A stretch of DNA of 9,421 nucleotides from Bacteroidota bacterium (GTDB taxonomy: Bacteria > Bacteroidota > Bacteroidia > Chitinophagales > Chitinophagaceae). The notes beneath the pieces were generated by a model that made no database searches, was not told the DNA's origin, and was given only the letters and a program-made list of their open reading frames with translations. The stretch's first letter is position 1, and each line of letters opens with the position of its first letter. Positions 6,296 through 9,421 of this stretch are shown piece by piece. Made by a program: the position numbers and the translations under genes. The stretch lies in the NCBI GenBank assembly GCA_023409975.1, contig JAEYQO010000095.1:1-9421 (forward strand). The letters are read 5' to 3'.

Positions 6296-6830
6296 GGCTG
6301 ATATTTAGATGCTTTTTAATGGCGTTTAAAGCCGTTTCAAGTCGTTGCTCCGGATTACCCAGGATGTTTACCCAGGGTATTCCGCTGTTGATCACGGTAT
6401 CTTTATACTGCCGATAAAAGTATGCCCGCATTTCCGGTTCGGGATGTTCCCGGAGCGTATCCGGTTCCCAGGGGATGTCTATATCGGTGAGCAGGTATAG
6501 ATCGTAGTTGCTTTCTGCGATGTATTGCAGGATGGGGAGGTCGGTATTACCATATTTATTTTCGCTCCAGACCCGGATGACATGCAGGTTGGTATCACAG
6601 ATCAAAAGCCGGTTGGCGCGGTCGATGGCTGCGCGTTCCAGTTCCAGTTGTCCTTCTGCGATCCGGAGCAGATCGGCCTGGGAGAATTCATGCTGGAGTC
6701 CGGTGAGGTATTCGCGGGCGTATTCATCGATCCAGACCGTGTCCAGGGCTGCTGCGAGTTCTGCGCAGAGCGTACTCTTTCCTGTTGATTCAGGACCGAT
6801 GACCACCACCTTTCTGATCTGAGGTTCCAA
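6273..6830 (-). CDS. NadR-type P-loop nucleoside kinase (ribosylnicotinamide kinase domain)
   Basis: The 185 residues match the C-terminal kinase domain of NadR. The P-loop is GPESTGKST (12-20), followed by DEYAREYL (35-42), a Walker B-like LLICDTN (75-81) and DIDIPWEPDTLREHP (116-130). In NadR this domain phosphorylates nicotinamide riboside to NMN in NAD salvage. The helix-turn-helix and NMN-adenylyltransferase parts of full NadR are absent, as is usual for Bacteroidota stand-alone versions, so the substrate is likely but not proven. The start is a TTG at 6830: no ATG or GTG is available in frame before the P-loop, and this TTG gives the expected short lead-in of about eight residues. It follows the PAP2 gene by 29 bases and overlaps the yciO-like gene by 23 bases. 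No pnuC transporter gene is nearby. Confidence 0.87.
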   Translation of the reverse strand: MEPQIRKVVVIGPESTGKSTLCAELAAALDTVWIDEYAREYLTGLQHEFSQADLLRIAEGQLELERAAIDRANRLLICDTNLHVIRVWSENKYGNTDLPILQYIAESNYDLYLLTDIDIPWEPDTLREHPEPEMRAYFYRQYKDTVINSGIPWVNILGNPEQRLETALNAIKKHLNISHATTHSP

Positions 6831-6835
6831 GCAGG

Positions 6836-6843
6836 CAAAGATA
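6836..6843 (-). promoter_or_regulatory. Possible -7 box TATCTTTG just before the NadR-like start
   Basis: Minus-strand TATCTTTG matches TAnnTTTG exactly, in the 29-base gap between the PAP2 gene and the kinase gene, with its 3' end five bases before the TTG start. A transcript from it would be nearly leaderless, which is unlikely to work with a TTG codon. It may be a chance match, or it may show that the true start is elsewhere. Confidence 0.2.
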
Positions 6844-6859
6844 AGCTGAAGTATCCCGC

Positions 6860-7507
6860 TCAGTCTGCCATCAGTTCTGCGGCTTTTTCCAGACGTTCCT
6901 TACGGCGTTGTTCCTGTTTCCCTTTCACCCACTGATTGCCTTTGTAGGCCAGCCAGGCCGATCCTGCGCCGACCAGTGCACCCACCAATACATCGGAGGG
7001 ATAGTGAGCGCCCATATGCATCCGGGAGTAGCCTACGCCCGCTGCCCAGGAATAGGCGGGGAGCGCTACCCACCAGTGGCGGTATTGAAGCGTGAGATTG
7101 GTTGCTGTTGTAAAGGCGTAGGAAGTATGTCCGGAAGGAAACGCCGGGCTGGAGTCATTTTCATAGGGTGTGTATTGCGGGTGGGAGACATAGGGACGGG
7201 GACGGTTGATGGCCATTTTGGCCGAGTAGGTGATGAACGTATTGGTAATCAGGGAGGCTGTGGTAACCAGTGCGCCGCGGTAGGCATCCTTGTCGTCTGC
7301 GATCGCGCCATAGAGCACCTGTGCTACCGGTACAGCGATCGTAAGGGGATAGACTGAGACGCTGAAGGAGTTCATGGCTTCATCGAGCGCCCTGTTGCGA
7401 CGGTCGTGGATGGCATCATAGATCCTCAGGTCGAGGCCCTGGGAAAAAGCGGGTTCCGGACACCAGAACAGACAGATGATGGTAATTCTGAGGAGCCAGT
7501 GATTCAT
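6860..7507 (-). CDS. PAP2-superfamily phosphatase, exported or membrane-associated
   Basis: This 215-residue protein has all three parts of the type 2 phosphatidic acid phosphatase signature: KX6RP at K97 to P105 (KMAINRPRP), PSGH at 124-127 and SRX5HX3D from S161 through H168 to D172. The histidines H127 and H168 are the expected catalytic pair. A signal-like segment covers residues 1-23 (ending AFSQ). Several hydrophobic stretches follow (around 54-68, 79-92, 145-158 and 173-188), so the enzyme is probably periplasmic or in the inner membrane with its active site outside. PAP2 enzymes remove phosphate from lipids such as phosphatidate, undecaprenyl pyrophosphate or lipid A; the substrate cannot be chosen from sequence. 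The tail (195-215) is strongly charged. It is probably the first gene of an operon with the NadR-like kinase and the yciO-like gene. Confidence 0.92.
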   Translation of the reverse strand: MNHWLLRITIICLFWCPEPAFSQGLDLRIYDAIHDRRNRALDEAMNSFSVSVYPLTIAVPVAQVLYGAIADDKDAYRGALVTTASLITNTFITYSAKMAINRPRPYVSHPQYTPYENDSSPAFPSGHTSYAFTTATNLTLQYRHWWVALPAYSWAAGVGYSRMHMGAHYPSDVLVGALVGAGSAWLAYKGNQWVKGKQEQRRKERLEKAAELMAD

Positions 7508-7511
7508 GGCT

Positions 7512-7519
7512 CAAAGCTA
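7512..7519 (-). promoter_or_regulatory. Candidate -7 box TAGCTTTG directly before the PAP2 gene
   Basis: Minus-strand TAGCTTTG matches TAnnTTTG exactly and ends four bases before the PAP2 ATG. Transcription would start at or within a few bases of the start codon, giving a leaderless message. No -33 TTTG is evident at the usual spacing. Confidence 0.35.
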
Positions 7520-7577
7520 GGTAATGGATTGGTAAGTGGTTGAGGGGTGGTTATTCAAGCGATCACACTGCTTCCGC

Positions 7578-7615
7578 GACAGAATTCTGTCACAAATTTG
7601 ATCAAAAATTGTGAC
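7578..7615. promoter_or_regulatory. Overlapping palindromes in the PAP2 upstream region (possible operator)
   Basis: The 261-base gap 7508-7768 holds no convincing gene. It contains a perfect 14-bp palindrome, GACAGAATTCTGTC, at 7578-7591. Overlapping its last three bases is an inverted pair, GTCACAA at 7589-7595 and TTGTGAC at 7609-7615, surrounding the 10-bp palindrome TTTGATCAAA at 7597-7606. The position, roughly 60-110 bases before the PAP2 start, suits a regulator site. It could instead be a hairpin past the end of the gene at 7769. A weaker near-palindrome lies at 7704-7721 (CCAGTTCC, then GGACCTGG after two bases). Confidence 0.35.
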
Positions 7616-7768
7616 GACGCCGGTTCTGTAAAAGAAGTCTTTGATACATCTGTGGTTTTCAGGGTGGTGGTTGTCCGGGGATTATCGAGACCTGACAGAT
7701 CCTCCAGTTCCGGGGACCTGGGAATAGGCTTCAGATCAAAGCTGAAGGTGTTGCCTGGGCATGAATAA

Positions 7769-8287
7769 TTACTTGTTGGTGTTCATCTTCTTTCTCAACA
7801 GATCCGAGATATTCCTGATCCCGGAATTTGATCCCGCGCCAACGACCAGCCCATCCTTTACCACCACATTTGTCATCAGGTGGTATTCGCCTCCTGCGTA
7901 GATGATGATAAAATCCTTGAATCCCTCCAGTTGGCTATGGTCAGGATCGTCATGTGGAGGGAAGATATCAAGTACATCAATGAGAATTGGTGGAGCTCCT
8001 TCTTTCAAATTCAGATAGAACAGTGTGGCGTAGTCGTCCATTACCAGGGAGTAGAAAATATCGGCTGAGCCATCCGGTTTTTTGAATGAGACGATGGATC
8101 CATTCTTCCGGTACTCTGAGATATCCTGGTTAAAAACCACAGAATCACTCAAACAGATTCTTGCTTCAAAGCCGCTGTCCGTGTAGCGTTCCGGACACAA
8201 GCTGAAATCCCCCAGCTTCACACCGAAGTAAGTATCCTGTGCAAAGCTATTATTGATGAAAAATAATAGTAGGATGGTCCATTTCAT
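7769..8287 (-). CDS. Small exported protein of unknown function
   Basis: This 172-residue protein starts with a clear signal peptide, MKWTILLLFFINNSFAQ (cleavage likely after A16), a form common in Bacteroidota. The mature protein has two cysteines, C31 and C45, that could pair. An acidic His-containing stretch, PPHDDPDHSQ (110-119), precedes a hydrophobic beta-strand, FIIIYAGG (126-133), and the C-terminus is basic. I recognise no family. It has no lipobox and no C-terminal sorting domain, so it is probably a soluble periplasmic protein. It stands alone: 261 bases separate it from the PAP2 gene downstream, and the coding remnant and repeat region lie upstream. No -7 box match is seen before its ATG. 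Coding character is supported by the signal peptide and unbroken length; function is unknown. Confidence 0.75.
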   Translation of the reverse strand: MKWTILLLFFINNSFAQDTYFGVKLGDFSLCPERYTDSGFEARICLSDSVVFNQDISEYRKNGSIVSFKKPDGSADIFYSLVMDDYATLFYLNLKEGAPPILIDVLDIFPPHDDPDHSQLEGFKDFIIIYAGGEYHLMTNVVVKDGLVVGAGSNSGIRNISDLLRKKMNTNK

Positions 8288-8345
8288 GGGAGGAATTTTT
8301 GAGTCTAGGGCGACGTTGCGAATTCTTTCACTGAATTAACTTGTA

Positions 8346-8599
8346 TCATTCGATTTTGTACCGGAAAATATGTTCACTTCTTCCAGTATGTTTAACATTC
8401 AGCACTTTGGCGTAGAGCCCGTCATCATCGATGAGCTCTACACCATCAACTGTAACTGTAACGCGTCAAACAACACACTTCCGAAATTTACACTTTGTTC
8501 CAAAAATAAAAGACTCCGAGGCGGGATAATAAACTGATAGGTATAAGGCTCGATCTCCACTGCTGCTAATTTCTTCTGGAATGTGCTCTTTGTAAATTC
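8346..8599 (-). pseudogene. Frame-broken coding remnant, two fragments, no recognised family
   Basis: Two protein-like fragments lie in different minus-strand frames. The first, about 8599 down to 8441, reads EFTKSTFQKKLAAVEIEP, continues through YTYQFIIPPRSLLFLEQ and ends at a TAG at 8438-8440. The second, about 8465 down to 8349, is free of stops and contains VTVTVDGVELIDDDGLYAK and VLNVKHTGRSEHIFRYKIE before a TGA at 8346-8348. Neither has a plausible start: the first is open only through the repeat region, and the second follows directly on an in-frame TGA. Alternating polar and hydrophobic residues suggest beta-sandwich domains of a secreted protein; the PPRSLLFLE motif is reminiscent of C-terminal strands of glycoside hydrolases, but this is weak. 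The likeliest reading is the 3' end of a gene cut by the repeat element at about 8600 and later frame-shifted. Two unrelated short open stretches cannot be excluded. Confidence 0.45.
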
Positions 8600-8860
8600 T
8601 GGACCATGTTGACCCACCGTTCTGGATTTATGTTGACCCACCCAGTTGGAGCTCACCCCTTGGGTCCGATGCTTCTCGTATTCCGGGATGTTGACCCACC
8701 CACGACAGTCATTGAACAAACGTCAAAACCAAATTCTGGAATGTTGACCCACCTGTTTGATCCGCAAGAGTAAGATTTGGCGTTATTCCGGGATGTTGCC
8801 CCACCTTTCAAACATGAAGGTGGGCTCCTGGCAATTGCCATTCTGGCATGTTGACCCACC
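8596..8860. repeat. Six spaced copies of a 21-bp direct repeat, possible IS21-type element end
   Basis: The unit is ATTCYGGRATG followed by TTGACCCACC. Copies lie at 8596-8618, 8619-8642, 8680-8700, 8733-8753, 8785-8805 and 8840-8860. The first two carry 2-3 extra bases before TGTTGACCCACC, and the fifth has GCCCC for GACCC. The first two abut; the later gaps are 37, 32, 31 and 34 bases of unrelated sequence. All copies have the same orientation. IS21-family elements carry several transposase-binding repeats near ends that start 5'-TG, and the reverse complement GGTGGGTCAACATTCC resembles such ends as I remember them, so an orphan element end beginning near TG at 8607-8608 is the leading idea. 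No istA or istB coding sequence is present. CCCACCTT (8800-8807) and AAGGTGGG (8817-8824) can form a small hairpin. Confidence 0.8.
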
Positions 8861-8892
8861 AGTGTTTAGTCTTATGTGCAGAGCTGATTACA

Positions 8893-8939
8893 GTTGTGAT
8901 TTGCTTTCAATCTTTTCAGTAGCTCAGGTCTTTGACAAC
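8893..8939 (+). repeat. Degenerate terminal CRISPR repeat
   Basis: The copy keeps the full 47-base length. Its first 18 bases equal the consensus, while the remaining 29 contain about a dozen substitutions, and it ends GACAAC where the others end CACAGC. Degenerate terminal repeats mark one end of an array, usually the old end far from the site of spacer insertion, so new spacers would enter beyond the right edge of the window. The preserved part is the half that pairs with tracrRNA. Confidence 0.88.
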
Positions 8940-9421
8940 CACCTAGTGGTGTTCGTCATATCGGCTAACGTTGTGATTTGCTTTCAAATTTCTCCGTAGA
9001 TTAGTTCTTACACAGCTGTCCTTGCTACTACCTATGACGGCGAAGAGTTGTGATTTGCTTTCAAATTTCTCCGTAGATTAGTTCTTACACAGCTGTGGGT
9101 TCTGGTTGAGCCTGTCGAGCGAGGTTGTGATTTGCTTTCAAATTTCTCCGTAGATTAGTTCTTACACAGCTCCAACCGATACAATTTTCGATCAGACCTT
9201 TGTTGTGATTTGCTTTCAAATTTCTCCGTAGATTAGTTCTTACACAGCAGCTACAGAAACACATGCTAAGGCGCAGGGTTGTGATTTGCTTTCAAATTTC
9301 TCCGTAGATTAGTTCTTACACAGCTTTTCAAATACCTGATCTGCGTCCAGGTGAGTTGTGATTTGCTTTCAAATTTCTCCGTAGATTAGTTCTTACACAG
9401 CACTGGCATACATACTACAAC
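8893..9421 (+). CRISPR. CRISPR array, type II-C-like 47-bp repeats, continues past the window
   Basis: Six identical 47-bp repeats start at 8970, 9047, 9124, 9202, 9278 and 9355, beginning GTTGTGATTTGCTTTCAA and ending TTAGTTCTTACACAGC. A degenerate copy occupies 8893-8939. Complete spacers are 30, 30, 30, 31, 29 and 30 bases (8940-8969, 9017-9046, 9094-9123, 9171-9201, 9249-9277, 9325-9354) and all differ; a seventh is cut at 9402-9421. Repeat length, the GTTGTG start and the near-inverted CACAGC end fit Bacteroidota type II-C (Cas9) arrays. The plus direction is proposed because, in Cas9 systems, the repeat half beginning GTTGTG follows the spacer in the crRNA. Subtype and direction are inferred: no cas gene is in the window and any must lie to the right. 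Confidence 0.97.

Noticed and set aside
7547..7768. 73-residue plus-strand open frame in the gap before the PAP2 gene
   Set aside because: It has a GTG start, no ribosome-binding site and low-complexity composition, and it overlaps the palindrome cluster; nothing supports coding.
8415..8438. Hairpin-like GAGC...GCTC with TCATC...GATGA inside
   Set aside because: It lies within the coding remnant and has no T-tract or relation to a gene end; probably chance.
8438..8719. 93-residue minus-strand open frame containing WVNIPE and WVGQH segments
   Set aside because: Its first half is a translation of the 21-bp repeat units; only the part below about 8600 looks like protein, and that is reported as a coding remnant.
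8653..8999. Short open frames of 68 and 80 residues across the repeat arrays
   Set aside because: They are translations of the 21-bp units and CRISPR repeats.
9402..9421. Terminal ACAAC at the right edge as a possible repeat variant
   Set aside because: In phase, these bases belong to the cut seventh spacer; the next repeat would begin about ten bases beyond the edge.
8893..9421. Type VI-B (Cas13b) rather than type II array
   Set aside because: Cas13b repeats also begin GTTGT in Bacteroidota but are about 36 bases long and end in ACAAC; these are 47 bases and end CACAGC, fitting II-C better.

Overview
The window looks chromosomal and comes from a member of the Bacteroidota, most likely a Chitinophagales-like organism of intermediate GC. 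The evidence is a DUF58/BatD-like/BatA gene cluster of Bacteroidota type, TAnnTTTG-type -7 promoter boxes upstream of several genes, and a 47-bp CRISPR repeat starting GTTGTGATTTGCTTTCAA, of the kind found in Bacteroidota type II-C systems. The family assignment is an inference from memory of homologues; no search was run.

Layout, left to right. (1) 3-1091 (+) is an amidohydrolase of the deaminase/chlorohydrolase type, cut off by the left edge. (2) 1206-2540 (-) is a two-gene operon: a lipoprotein followed with no gap by free-methionine-(R)-sulfoxide reductase. (3) 2683-5518 (+) is a tightly overlapping three-gene operon (DUF58, a BatD/DUF4381-like membrane protein, BatA). It looks like the middle of an aerotolerance (moxR-bat) operon whose MoxR ATPase and BatB-E partners are not here. 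(4) 5684-7507 (-) is a run of three genes: a PAP2 phosphatase, a NadR-type nucleoside kinase domain and a YciO/TsaC-family protein. (5) 7769-8287 (-) is a small unknown exported protein. (6) 8288-8892 has no intact gene: it holds a frame-broken coding remnant and then six spaced copies of a 21-bp direct repeat. (7) 8893 to the right edge is a CRISPR array with one degenerate and six identical 47-bp repeats and 29-31-bp spacers; its cas genes are not in the window.

The two convergent gene junctions (1079-1141 and 5531-5684) are built from short tandem repeats in 7-bp register, in one case supplying the stop codon of the upstream gene. The right end is the accessory part. The 21-bp repeat array butts onto the CRISPR array with spacer-like gaps (31-37 bp, the last one 32 bp from the degenerate CRISPR repeat). 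The plainest reading is an orphan end of an IS21-type element, since that family carries several transposase-binding repeats at its ends, but a relic CRISPR-like array cannot be excluded from sequence alone. I see no complete new defence system in the window. The strongest leads are the repeat arrays at the right end and the heptad repeats at convergent junctions.
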